A program made the position numbers and the translations under genes. DNA of 64,000 nucleotides from Lathyrus oleraceus (lineage: Eukaryota > Streptophyta > Magnoliopsida > Fabales > Fabaceae), in contig NC_066579.1 in the NCBI RefSeq assembly GCF_024323335.1, forward strand, positions 132,052,354 through 132,116,353, written 5' to 3'. The notes under the pieces are model-generated. The model was given only the letters and a program-made list of their open reading frames with translations, did not search any database and was not told the DNA's origin. Shown in pieces: positions 1 to 11,333 of this stretch. How positions within the stretch are numbered: position 1 is the stretch's first letter; every line of letters starts with the position of its first letter.

Positions 1-899
1 TAATATACTCGAAAAGGAAGAGACACCAGAGATACCGGGGTATATAATAGGTGACTAACCAAAAACGTGAATTGGTATATATGCCAAAACACTCATCATC
101 CGAAAGGAGGGCTAAAAAAAGCAAATCGACTTACAGGATGGACATTCGAATCCGCAACAGGAGAACGAATCTTACTCAACTGGGGACACAAACCCAAAGA
201 GTACATGAGATACAATATCCATTACCGTCAAAACGTGGATAGAATACTCGCATGAGATGTATTATCTATTACCGGCAGACCGTAGATAATATACTCGCAT
301 GGTAAGAAACACCAGGGATACCGAAGTATATAATAGGTGATCTACCGAAACGTGGATTGGTATATATGCCAACACACTCATCATCCAAAACACAAACTGG
401 TTAAAGGATGGGTATTCGATTCTACAAAGAATACGAATCTTACTCTACTGGGGATAATCAACAAAGGATTCCAACCAAAGAGTGAAAGAGATATATTATT
501 CATTACCGGCAGACCGTGAATAACATACTCAGAAGGAAAAGGCACCAGAGATACCGAAGTATATAATAGGTGACTAACCAAAAAGAGAGACGATCGATAC
601 CAAGCATCCGGGTAAACGAAAGACAGCTCAAAGAGGATAAATTGCAAGCATCCGACAATTATCCGCAGCAACAAATATTCGACTCCGCAAAGGGAAACAA
701 CGAATCTTACTCGACTAGGGAAACACAAAAGGCTTCGACCGAAGAGTGCATGAGATATATTATCCATTACCGTCAGAACGTGGATAACATACTCGCACGG
801 AAGATTACCCACAATCGGTATAAAGGTTAACAAAGGATAAATCGACCGAAAAGAAAGGCATCAGGATACCAAAACTAGGTATATAATGATGACCAATCA
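1..899 (-). repeat. Ogre-1 3' UTR tandem repeats, units of about 230-315 bases
   Basis: Four diverged units begin near positions 10, 304, 535 and 850, each with a block like CACCAGAGATACCGAAGTAT followed by ATAATAGGTGA and later ATTACCG. The array continues beyond the left edge. No protein-coding potential is credible despite short open frames on both strands. Confidence 0.75.
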
Positions 900-2423
900 A
901 AGGAGCAACAATCATTACCGAGCAAACGGGTAAATGAAAGACGATCCGCTGGGATTGAATTGCAAGCATCCGGCAATCATCCACAGGGACTGGCTAGGGA
1001 TACATTGATAGACAAATCAACGATCCGGGGAACAAATCACTAGCAGACGGTGAAAAGACCCACTGGCAACTTCAAAAGGGGATAACATTGCGAGCATACG
1101 GCAATGATCCAGAAGACAACTTGCTGGGGATAAATTGCTAGCATCCGACAATTATCCACAAGCAAAGGGGAATATCAACATCAAATATTGAATGAAGATA
1201 ACCACAAAGAGTAACCATCATCGATTAGGATGAACAACAAGATTAACTCTGCGAAGGGGAGAAACTAGGGTTTACAACTACCGAATACGGGGTAGAATAC
1301 CAAAAATCTGGCTGAGGGAACAAGAGGTTAACACTACTGACTACTGGGTGGAAACCAACGACTCAGCTGGGATAAAATTGCAAGCATCCGGCAATTATCC
1401 GACTGTACCACAAGGCACAAACTCCGATGGGGAGAACAAAACAACATGGGATTTACAACTACCGACTACTGGGTAGAAGACCACAAACTCCACTGGGATA
1501 GGGTGAATGAAGGCCAAATACTGGGCACTTATTCAACTTAAACCGCAGGGAAACGCAAACTCTGTTTAGGGATAAAAACCACAACAACAGAAAATCCGCC
1601 ATCAACCAGAATGAACCACAAAGGTTACCTCTGCTAGGGGAAAAAGATAGGACTTACAACTACCGAATACGGGGTAGTAGCCATACTCTGGTGGGAATAA
1701 CCGCAAATTAGGGTTTACATCTACCGAATACTGGGTAGAAAACCAACAACTCCACATGGGGATGGAACGAATCACAAATCCGCACGGGAAACAAAATAGG
1801 GTTTATAACAAACCACAAACTGCTGGAGAGCAAGCAAATAGGATTTACGACTACCGATTACTGGGTAGAAGACCAACAACTCTTGCTTGAGGAATAAAAG
1901 GTATATAACCACAAATTCCGCAAAGAAGCAAGGAACAATAGGACTTACAACTACCGGTATAAGGGTAGAGGCCCAACAAAACTCCGCTGGGGATAAATGA
2001 ATTGATGTCGGTTACTGGGCAAACCATTCATTTCTTCCACAGGGAAGCACGAGAAACAGCTGACAAAACGCCGATCCGGGATTGATCCGAAAAGACAGAC
2101 TGAATCAAAACACGTCCTATGAGGATATAACTCAATAGGAAAATCCATCCCAATATATGTGTTGGGAGGAAACGGAAGAAACCATCATCCACGAGGATAT
2201 ATCTCAGTGGGGAACTGCAGAAGGAAAAAACAGACGCTTTCTGCTTATGGGCTGACTCTATATGGAGAGATTAAACGCCCGACATCTGTTTGGGAAGATC
2301 TATAAGGAGATCTATATCACCCAAAGCAGGAGACAACAAACAAAAGATATATGGCAAATAATGCAACATGAATATCTGAATGTTTATGAATATGCATGAA
2401 TATGTGTGATTTATGTTTGATGA
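900..2423 (-). repeat. Ogre-1 3' UTR array with CTACCGAATACNGGGTAG units
   Basis: Repeated plus-strand blocks alternate here: GGATAAATTGCAAGCATCC-like units (about 950-1170 and 1370-1400) and TTACAACTACCGAATACGGG-like units (1268, 1452, 1658, 1706, 1848, 1945 approximately). The second can form a short CTACC/GGTAG stem. PBS-like ACTCCGCTGGGGATAA occurs at 1981. Positions 2160-2420 hold a degenerate stretch without clear repeats. Confidence 0.7.
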
Positions 2424-3420
2424 ATGCTGACAAAACAGACAATTCTAACACAAACAGGTCCAGGAACTAAACGTCCGGTACTATACTTCCAAGGGAAAAA
2501 CCAACTGGAAAGCCAATCTGCTAGAGATCCACGTGCCGTAAAGCAAAGATCTGCGGGTACTGCAGGGGATCAGGGGAATCCTGAGGATATCTGCAGGGGA
2601 TCAGTATCAACTGAGAAACAAGAGTTCATGGCTCAACCAAGAACTGCTGCCAAAGCAACTCCAAACAACTCTGGGGAACAACCCACTGAAGGAGAATCAT
2701 CCGAGTAGAATCTAACTGCACAAGCAACTCTACTGGGGAAGAACTGTCAACTATCCTTTCGGGGAATAACCCACTGAGGGAGAAAGTACCACACAAGTAG
2801 ATTCTGCAACACGCCACTCTACTCGGGGAGAACATACATTCGACGGATCACACAAGTAGATTCTGCAATAAGCCACTCTACTGAGGATCAAAAGTAATCA
2901 GGAAATCAATCCAATCTTTGGGGATGCTAGAGCCACCAACCGACCCTACTGGGGATTGAGATAGCTTTCAACAAGCAGAAACTGCCACAACAACCATTCT
3001 GCAGACTAAGCTGGGAAAAAATGGAAAACAACCATGCTGAGGAGAGACATAACAACTCTGCTGGCAACTGCACTGGAGAGACTACTGCTGGAGAAGAAAC
3101 TGAGTCTTCAATAACCACTCTGCTCGTGACTATACTGGGGAACAACCCCATCAACAGCTCTGCTTGTGACAAATGCTGAGGAAAGCGGTAAAGTACCGGG
3201 ATATCGATCCACCAACCACTGAATCTACCACAAGGAGAACATCCATGCTGGGGAGATTACTGCCGGAGAAGAAACTGAGTCTTCAACAACCTCTGCTTGG
3301 GGAACAACCCCAACAGCAAAGCGGGAGAAAGAGGATACAATCAAATGCCAGGAATATGAACAACTGTCTTACCTGTTGGGAATCATACCACCCTCGGGAG
3401 AGCACTGAGACGTCCTTGAG
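2424..3420 (-). repeat. Ogre-1 3' UTR array with CTCTRCTGGGGA motif
   Basis: Irregularly spaced copies of plus-strand motifs such as CCACTCTACTGAGGA, CACTCTACTCGGGGAG and CTGCTGGAGAAGAAACTGAG, separated by 30-60 bases. A 35-base block is duplicated around 3070-3110 and 3250-3290. The motif is complementary in the sense RNA to the element's primer site (see findings). Open frames inside it are by-products of the repeats. Confidence 0.7.
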
Positions 3421-3799
3421 TATCCTTTTGTCATTGTGAATATTCACTTTGTTTAAAACAACAATTTTGAAAAATTTATTTGTTTAAAACAATGACATTT
3501 TATCAATTAAAACATGCAAAACATTTGTTGAATTGAACAAATAAGAGTGCAAATAATTGGATAAAAGCTCAAATTTATTTGATGGAATGGTAGCTTGCAA
3601 ATGGCAAGACTCCATAGATCTGTACAAATTTGAAATCAGTGATATATATTGGAAGAGGGCTACATTGAACATAATGATCCTTTCTCTACCAATTCGAATC
3701 TCGATGTATGCGAAGCTTCAGTTGACGAAGAATCGAGAATCCTCTGACGAAAAGACGGCTGCGAAGCAGAAAGTCTTGTCAGGATGCAGTTACTTGCCA
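3421..3799. other. Ogre-1 3' UTR, no feature recognised
   Basis: AT-rich spacer between two repeat arrays. Several short open frames exist but none resembles a known protein. Confidence 0.5.
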
Positions 3800-4006
3800 A
3801 ATCCCTAATTTTTGCCTAGATTGCCCCAGGGTGAGGTACTCAATCTAGCGGGATGCAAATATACTTTTTTTTTCAAGTCTCGAATTTTTGCTTGGATTAC
3901 CCTTGCGGGTTCTCCACCGAGACGCTCATTTTTGCCTAAGCCGCCCTTTCGGGTTTTCAACTTAGCGAGCTATTCTGTTTTTCATTTTCATATACTCTTT
4001 TTTTTT
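3800..4006 (-). repeat. Short direct repeats just after pol in Ogre-1
   Basis: About four degenerate copies of a 45-base unit. The plus strand carries recurring TTTTTGCCT, CCCTTTCGGGTTTTC and CTTAGCGAG blocks. The same unit occurs at the same place in Ogre-2 (44390-44622), so it predates the split of the two families. Confidence 0.7.
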
Positions 4007-7000
4007 TTAGGCAAAGTATTTCTTGACTGCATCTGAATTCACAGGACGAGTGAAATCCTCCCCATCCATTGTTGTAAGCATCAAAGCACCGCCTGAAAAG
4101 GCTCTCTTGACAACATATGGACCCTCGTAGTTTGGAGTCCACTTGCCCCTAGAATCGGGCACGAAAGACAAGACTTTCTTGAGCACGAGGTCACCTTCTT
4201 GGAACACACGAGGCTTGACCTTCTTATCGAATGCTTTCTTCATTCTCTGCTGATATAACTGACCATGGCACATGGCAGTTAAGCGCTTCTCTTCAATCAA
4301 ATTCAACTGGTCATAACGACCCTGAATCCATTCAGCATCAGTCAACTTGGCTTCCATCAAGACTCTCATTGATGGGATCTCCACCTCTACTGGGAGAACA
4401 ACTTCCATGCCGTAAACAAGAGAAAAAGGGGTGGGCCCTGTTGAAGTGCGTACAGATGTACGATAACCATGCAAAGCAAATGGCAGCATCTCATGCCAAT
4501 CTTTGTACGTAACTGTCATCTTCTGGATAATCTTCTTGATATTCTTATTAGCAGCTTCAACAACCCCATTCATCTTAGGTCTGTAGGGAGAAGAATTATG
4601 GTGTGCAATCTTGAATTCAGCGCACAACTCATCCATCATCTTGTTATTCAGATTAGATCCATTATCAGTAATGATCTTATCCGGCACACCATAACGGCAA
4701 ATCAGCTGGTTCTTGATAAACTTCACAACCACCTGTCTAGTCACGTTCGCATACGAAGCGGCTTCGACCCATTTGGTGAAATAACCAATTGCTACGAGAA
4801 TAAACCTGTGTCCGTTGGACGCTTTCGGCTCAATCATGCCGATCATGTCGATTCCCCACATAGAGAAAGGCCATGGTGATGAAATCACATTCAGAAGTGT
4901 CGGAGGAATATGAATCTTATCCGCATAAATCTGACACTTGTGGCATTTCTTCACATATTTGCAGCAGTCAGACTCCATTGTCAGCCAATAGTAGCCTGCT
5001 CTCAACATCTTCTTAGCCATGGCATGTCCATTGGAATGAGTACCAAATGAACCCTCATGGACCTCAGTCATCAACAGGTTTGCTTCGTGTCTATCCACGC
5101 ATCTGAGCAAAACCATATCGAAATTTCTTTTATACAGCACTTCACCACTGAGGTAGAAACTGCCTGACAACCTTCTCAGGGTTTTCCTATCTTTCACAGA
5201 TGCCCCAGGCGGGTAGACCTGGTTCTGGAGGAAATTCTTGATATCAAAATACCAAGGCTTGTCATCATTCACCTCTTCGACTGCAAATACGTGAGCTGGT
5301 CTATCCAAGCGCATCACGGCAATATTAGGAACTTCATTCCAATATTTGACAACAATCATGGAAGCAAGCGTAGCAAGAGCATCTGCCATCCGATTATCCT
5401 CTCGAGGAATATGATGAAAGTCAACTTCTGTAAAGAATGTTGAAATCCTTCTTGCATAATCTCTGTATGGGATGAGACCTGGTTGATTTGTCTCCCATTC
5501 ACCCTTGATCTGATTGAAAACCAGGGCCGAATCACCATATACATCAAGATGTTTGATTCTCAAATCAATACATTCTTCAAGTCCCATAATACAGGCCTCA
5601 TACTCAGCCATATTATTCGTGCATTTGAAAGTTAGCCTTGCTGTAAGCGGAATATGTGTGCCATGAGGAGTAATGATTACTGCCCCAATTCCATTTCCAT
5701 ATTGATTTACAGCGCCATCAAACACCATCGTCCATCTGGAACCAGGTTCTGGACCTTCATCAAGTGTAGGCTCATCACAATCTTTCATTTTCAAATACAG
5801 AATCTCCTCATCAGGGAAATCATACTGAACAGACTGATGATCTTCAATCGGCTGGTGCGCTAAATGGTCGGCCAAGATACTACCTTTAATAGCTTTCTGA
5901 GCTCGATACTCAATATCATACTCAGACAACAGCATCTGCCAACGGGCAATCCTCCCAGTTAAAGCAGGCTTCTCGAAAATATACTTGATTGGATCCATTC
6001 TGGATATCAACCAAGTTGTATGATTTATCATGTACTGGCGTAATCGTTTAGCAGCCCAAGCTAAAGCACAACACGTCTTCTCAAGCATGGAGTACCGAGA
6101 CTCACAATCAGTAAACTTCTTACTGAGGTAGTATATAGCAGATTCTTTCTTCCCTGATTCATCTTGTTGACCGAGGACACAACCCATCGAGTCTTCAAGC
6201 ACATTCAGATACATGATCAGAGGTCTTCCTTCCACAGGCGGAGACAAGATCGGATGTTCGGACAGATATTCTTTGATACTGTCGAAAGCTTTCTGGCAAT
6301 CCTCGGTCCAATCATGAGATTGATCTTTCCGGAGGAGCTTGAATATCGGCGCACATGTGGCAGTCATGTGGGATATAAATCTGGAAATGTAATTCAAGCG
6401 GCCAAGAAAACCTCGGACTTGCTTCTCAGTTTTGGGTGCAGGCATCTCTTGGATTGCTTTGACCTTTGCGGGATCAACCTCAATACCTCTTTTACTTACC
6501 ACAAAACCCAACAACTTGCCGGAACGGACTCCAAATGTACATTTGTTCGGATTCAGGCGAAGTCTAAACTTCCTCAGACGCTGAAAAAGCTTCAACAAAT
6601 GCTCAACATGCTCAACTTCCGTTCGGGACTTAGCAATCATATCATCGACGTAGACCTCTATCTCCTTGTGCATCATATCATGAAACAAGGTAGTCATAGC
6701 TCGTTGATACGTGGCTCCGGCGTTCTTCAAACCGAAGGGCATCACTCGATAACAGAATGTTCCCTAAGGTGTGATGAATGTTGTCTTCTCCATATCCTCG
6801 GGTGCCATCTTAATTTGATTATATTCGGAAAATACGTCCATGAATGAGAAGACATTGAATTTAGATGTATTATCTACCGACATATCAATATGTGGTAGAG
6901 GAAAATCATCTTTCGGACTAGCTTTATTCAAATCTCTGTAATCAACGCACATACGGACTTTTCCGTCCTTCTTAGGAACAGGCACAATATTGGCCACCCA

Positions 7001-7469
7001 TTGAGGATATGTAGAAGTCACCAGAAACCCCGCATCAATTTGCTTCTGAACTTCCTCTTTGATCTTCACTGCCATATCTGGATGAGTTCTTCTGAGCTTC
7101 TGCTTCACTGGCACGCACTCAGGCTTCAAAGGCAGGAAATGTTGCACAATATCTGTATCTAGACCCGACATGTCTTCATATGACCAAGCAAAGATATCTG
7201 AATATTCCCGTAGCAATTCAATCAAATCCTTCTTGACAGACTCTTCAAGAAGTGCCCCAATTTTCACCATACGAACACAATCCTCAGACCCCAAGTTGAC
7301 TGTTTCCAAATCTTCGAGGTGCGGCTGAATGATCTTCTTCTCGTGCTCAAGGAGACGGGTAATCTCATCAGGAATTCCTTCAACATCATCTTCCTCTGCC
7401 TCGAATACAGGGGATTCAAAATTGGGAGATGGCGTTGGATCATTATGTTCAATGGGTTTTAAGATCAAC
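4007..7469 (-). pseudogene. pol: Ogre-1 RT, dual RNase H, integrase, one nonsense codon
   Basis: Copies element RNA into DNA and inserts it. In order: RT with the conserved block ending VANIVPVPKKDGKVRMCVDYRDLN, cut here by a TAG at 6764-6766 (a Trp codon in Ogre-2), then MPFGLKNAGATYQ and the catalytic YVDD. A first RNase H follows, then a second archaeal-type RNase H with FDGA, NNMAEYEA, YGDSA and DNRMADA. The integrase has a zinc-binding H-C region (CHKC), first Asp in GIDMIG, second in IITDNGSN and Glu in GVVEAANKN. Residues of the RT palm also differ from Ogre-2 (DVFSEYNQ here, DGFSGYNQ there), and an integrase Asp next to YFTKWVEA is Gly here. The final codons read KYFA, shared with Ogre-2. 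Length is normal for Ogre pol. Confidence 0.9.
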
Positions 7470-7735
7470 CTGCATAATGATTTTGGTTAATGAAAAACTT
7501 TAGAATTTAAACAAGCAAACCATTATGCAGATGAAAAATGTTGCTTTTATTCTTGTTTTTATGGGTTTTTTGTGATCACTGATTTCATGCAAACAGCGAA
7601 AAGTGAAAACAAAGGAAAAAAAATGTTTAACAATGCATTAATTGAATGAAAACATCATTGTATATATGCTTCCAACAATGTCATCACTTCTCCTTTTGGC
7701 ATGGGAGAAGGGTTTTAAACAAAGTGAACAATTAC
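7470..7735 (-). other. Predicted intron between protease and RT in Ogre-1
   Basis: The minus strand shows CAGA|GTAATT at the donor and TTATGCAG|GTTGATC at the acceptor. Removing these 266 bases joins protease to RT in one frame and skips the protease stop codon. Ogre-2 has the same arrangement with matching donor (CAGA|GTAATT) and a similar acceptor. A spliced intron at this place is established for pea Ogre; here it is a sequence prediction. Confidence 0.75.
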
Positions 7736-9069
7736 TCTGATCTATGGACGACTGTAGGAACATCTACAGCGACCCAATTATGGCAGACACCACCAGGTAT
7801 GACAAAATTGTTCAGATCTTCTGCGTCTTCTTCCAGAATAGCAGCAGCTTCCTCTTCCTCAGGTTGATCATCATGGATGAATCCTCCACTCGTGAACAGA
7901 CCTTGCTCATTATACGCCCCAGAACAGTAGCCAATGCCAGCCCGGGATCTATTGTCTTCCAGCTCGATCACCTTCCCTAAACCAGCTACTGCACCACATT
8001 CAATGGCCAGTTTTGCATCACGGTAGGAAGCAAATGAAGGAGACTTCTTCTCAATTGGTTCACCAATAGATAAAGCTTGGAACGGAGTTCCAACTTCATC
8101 CTCTGTGTCAATGTACGAGAAAGAAGACAGGTGGCTAACCAGGAGAGCCTTTTCTCCCCCTACCACAACCAGTTTCTTGTTCTTGACAAATTTCAGCTTC
8201 TGGTGTAGGGTGGATGTCACGGCGCCAGCCTCGTGAATCCATGGTCTGCCTAAGAGACAGCTATAAGATGGATGGATGTCCATTACCTGGAAGGTAACCT
8301 GGAAATCACTTGGTCCGATTTTGATAGGGAGATCAACTTCCCCAATCACGGTCTTGCGCGACCCATCAAATGCCTTCACAACAACCCCACTCTGCCTCAT
8401 AGGAGGACCCTGATACGACAATCTAGAGAGTGTGGATTTTGGCAATACATTTAATGATGATCCAGTGTCCACCAGCACGTTGGACATAGCATCTGATTTG
8501 CAATTTAGAGATATGTGTAAAGCCATGTTGTGGTCTCTTCCCTCCTCAGGGAGATCAGCGTCACTAAAACTCAAAGTGTTGCAAGCAGTGATGTTTGCAA
8601 CTATACTGTCAAATTGCTCAATTGTGACGTCGTGATCAACGTACGCCAAATCCAGTACTTTCTGCAGAGCCTCCCTATGGGGTTCTGAATGCAACAGCAA
8701 TGATAGTATGGAGATTTTGGAAGGCGTTTGTAGAAGCTGGTCTACAACGTTATACTCGCTCTTCTTGATGAGCCTCAGCATCTCATCAGATTCTTCGTTC
8801 GCAATGCCATTCGGGCCAACTGAAGAAGTGGGAGTCTTTTGTATGGAGGAGGGTCTGGCAACATCAAGTGCCGGATTCTGAATATTAACAGCGGTCCCTA
8901 CCGGACGCTCAGCAGATTCAGAAGCAACAGGAGTCTTTACAGGTGCAGAGAAAACACGACCACTCCGGGTCAGCCCGCTTACATCAGCGATGTTGGTTAC
9001 CGCAGTTGAGGGTAAAGGCACTTCTACCCCATCTTGCACAACAACAGGGTTATATCTGAACGGCACAGC
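7736..9069 (-). CDS. Ogre-1 aspartic protease region
   Basis: Retropepsin-type protease that would cut the Gag-Pol polyprotein. The active-site motif DTGSSLNVLP is intact, followed by an ILGRPW-type flap/C-lobe landmark (YSCLLGRPWIH). The frame is continuous with Gag except for the TGA at 9070-9072. That codon sits in a context where an ancestral CGA would fit, and Ogre-2 is open at the equivalent place, so I read it as a mutation rather than a designed readthrough signal. The 3' end is placed at the predicted splice donor; an unspliced transcript stops four bases later at 7732-7734. Confidence 0.8.
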
Positions 9070-11034
9070 TCAGTCAGAATCATAAGGCACGGGGCCTGCA
9101 GGTTTAATAACCAAGGAGGGAGAAGCTTTCGGCTTGCTGCTATCATAGCGAATAACAACAGGCTCGGGTAACTTGAACACGGGGGATATAACATTAACCT
9201 CCGGTTCGTCCTCATCGACATTGCGATTCTGCAGAATCTCAATGGTTCCTTCGTCTAATAACTCTTGCAATTCTCTGCGGACCTGATTACAACCCAAGCG
9301 GTTTACCGAGCAGATGCGGCATGTGTCGTGGTCATGCTCCATGTGGCTGTACTGGCACAGCAAACGATGTAATTCCACCAACGACTGTCGAATATGACTT
9401 ACATATTTGACCTTATATTTCCCAGGGCATCCCTGGACCATGTTCACAGACTTCCCATTCGGAGGCAATGGGTTCTTGGTGACATTTGGGCCCGAATCTT
9501 CGAAGCTCAAAATTCCACATCTCATCAGGTCTTGAACCTTAGTCTTGAGTGGATAACAGTTTTCAATATTATGGCCCGGAGCTCCAGAGTGATACACACA
9601 ATGCTGATCTGGTTTATACCACCATTGTGGGTTTGCGGGAATAGCAGGAGGATCCCTGGGAGTAACCAATTTCCTCTCCACCAAGGAAGGATATAGCTCT
9701 GCGTATGACATCGGAATCGGATCGAAGTTGATCTTCTTCCGGTCATAACTCAAATTAGCCTGATTGGTTGTGCTTCCACGAGGCTGGTAAGCCTGTTGCT
9801 GTAGACGTTGCTGTTGCTGATACTGAGGCTGCTGATACTGTTGTTGATGCTGAGCCTGCTGATTATCTCTGAATACAGGTGCTATATGAGCCACCTGGTG
9901 CTGATGACCGGCACGGCGTGCGGGTTTCCTTTGAACAGGAGGTTTCCTTGATTTGTGGGATTGCACAGCATGTGCTTCCCCATCCTTCTTCTTAGCAAAT
10001 GCTCCATACCGCTTGCTAGAAGAGCCTTCATCCTTCGCCAAACGTCCTTCACGGACACCTTCTTCCAACCTCATCCTCATATTCACCATCTCGGTGAAAT
10101 CAGAGGGAGCACTAGCGACCATCCGCTCATAATAAAAAGAACTAAGAGTCTTCAAGAAGATCTTAGTCATCTCTTTCTCTTCCAGCGGAGGAGTAATTTG
10201 AGCAGCCAGCTCTCGCCACCTCTGGGCGTACTCCTTGAAGGTTTCCTTGTCCTTCTGCGACATGGACCTGAGTTGATCTCGGTCAGGCGCCATATCGACG
10301 TTGTATTTGTATTGCTTGACGAAGGCTTCGCCAAGATCGTTGAAGGATCTGATATTAGCACTATCCAAGCTCATATACCATCTGAGCGCCGCACCCGATA
10401 AACTGTCTTGAAAATAATGAATCAACAGCTGATCATTATCGGTCTGAGTAGACATCTTCCTGGCATACATGACCAGGTGAGCTAGTGGACAGGTGTTCCC
10501 CTTGTATTTCTCAAAGTCAGGTACTTTGAATTTTATCGGTATTTTCACACCGGGAACAAGGCACAATTCGGCAGCAGACTTGCCGAAAAGATCTTTACCT
10601 CTGAGGGTCTTCAATTCCTTCCTCAGCTCAAGGAATTGGTCATTCATAGCTTCCATCTTCTCATTGACATCCGGGCCCTCAGACGGCTCGGAATGATAGA
10701 TGGTATCTTCAACCCTCGGCATAGTATGCACGACAGGAGGAGCAGCAACAGGGACCGGGCTAGATGCCGGCATATGAGCAAAGGTTGGAGCGGGGATATC
10801 AAGCATGAAACCCGGAGGCATACCCCAGGGGAACCCGGCTGGCATGGCGTGGGACGCAAAATGAGCACTGGCTGGCACAGACGGAGCCACAATCTCAGAG
10901 ATGACAGTCCTCTGGACAGGAGTTGCAGGCGGTTGAGCAGGCTGATTCTGGGCAGCAAGAAGTTGCTCCATCAAAGCGCCAAGTCTGGCGACCTCTTCCT
11001 TCAGTTCACGGTTCTCTTGTTCTAGCTGATCCAT
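9070..11034 (-). CDS. gag: Ogre-1 Gag
   Basis: Structural protein that would form the particle and bind element RNA in the cytoplasm. From the Met at 11034: an N-terminal coiled coil (about residues 1-30), a Pro-rich linker, the retrotransposon Gag domain (about 160-330, with HYFQDSLSGAALRWYMSL), a Gln-rich stretch (about 385-415) and a variant zinc knuckle near 479-493 (CVYHSGAPGHNIENC). The reading frame ends with TGA at 9070-9072 directly before the protease in the same frame, so Gag-Pro was probably one polyprotein. Homology to Ogre-2 also exists upstream of this Met (HRYYTR here, HRYSTR there), so translation may start further upstream or arise from a spliced leader. No frameshift is seen. 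Confidence 0.85.
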   Translation of the reverse strand: MDQLEQENRELKEEVARLGALMEQLLAAQNQPAQPPATPVQRTVISEIVAPSVPASAHFASHAMPAGFPWGMPPGFMLDIPAPTFAHMPASSPVPVAAPPVVHTMPRVEDTIYHSEPSEGPDVNEKMEAMNDQFLELRKELKTLRGKDLFGKSAAELCLVPGVKIPIKFKVPDFEKYKGNTCPLAHLVMYARKMSTQTDNDQLLIHYFQDSLSGAALRWYMSLDSANIRSFNDLGEAFVKQYKYNVDMAPDRDQLRSMSQKDKETFKEYAQRWRELAAQITPPLEEKEMTKIFLKTLSSFYYERMVASAPSDFTEMVNMRMRLEEGVREGRLAKDEGSSSKRYGAFAKKKDGEAHAVQSHKSRKPPVQRKPARRAGHQHQVAHIAPVFRDNQQAQHQQQYQQPQYQQQQRLQQQAYQPRGSTTNQANLSYDRKKINFDPIPMSYAELYPSLVERKLVTPRDPPAIPANPQWWYKPDQHCVYHSGAPGHNIENCYPLKTKVQDLMRCGILSFEDSGPNVTKNPLPPNGKSVNMVQGCPGKYKVKYVSHIRQSLVELHRLLCQYSHMEHDHDTCRICSVNRLGCNQVRRELQELLDEGTIEILQNRNVDEDEPEVNVISPVFKLPEPVVIRYDSSKPKASPSLVIKPAGPVPYDSD

Positions 11035-11333
11035 TACTCTGGCAGAATTTGCTCTAGTATAGTACCGGTGAGTCAGCTTGTCTTCAAAATAAATGAAGAA
11101 CACAGAGTCAGCACAAGAAGACCAGAAACAAGGTACCTGCTTATGCAAAATGATGCATGAAGTGCTTGTGCAGATGCTTTGTTTTATTTTCAAGGAACCC
11201 TTAGGGTATTATTTGCAATTTTTGAATATTTAAGCAATTTAAATTCATTATGGAAAATATCTCATTCAATATATCGAGACAAAGAAGTACAACATTTTTG
11301 ATTCAATTACAAGGAGAAAAGGAAAACAACATC

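Noticed and set aside
381..833. Minus-strand open frame of 150 residues
   Set aside because: Lies across the tandem 3' UTR repeats of Ogre-1 and changes with the repeat phase; no protein features.
1981..1996. tRNA-Arg gene fragments in the 3' UTR
   Set aside because: Only the short PBS-like piece is present, with no cloverleaf arms or A and B boxes.
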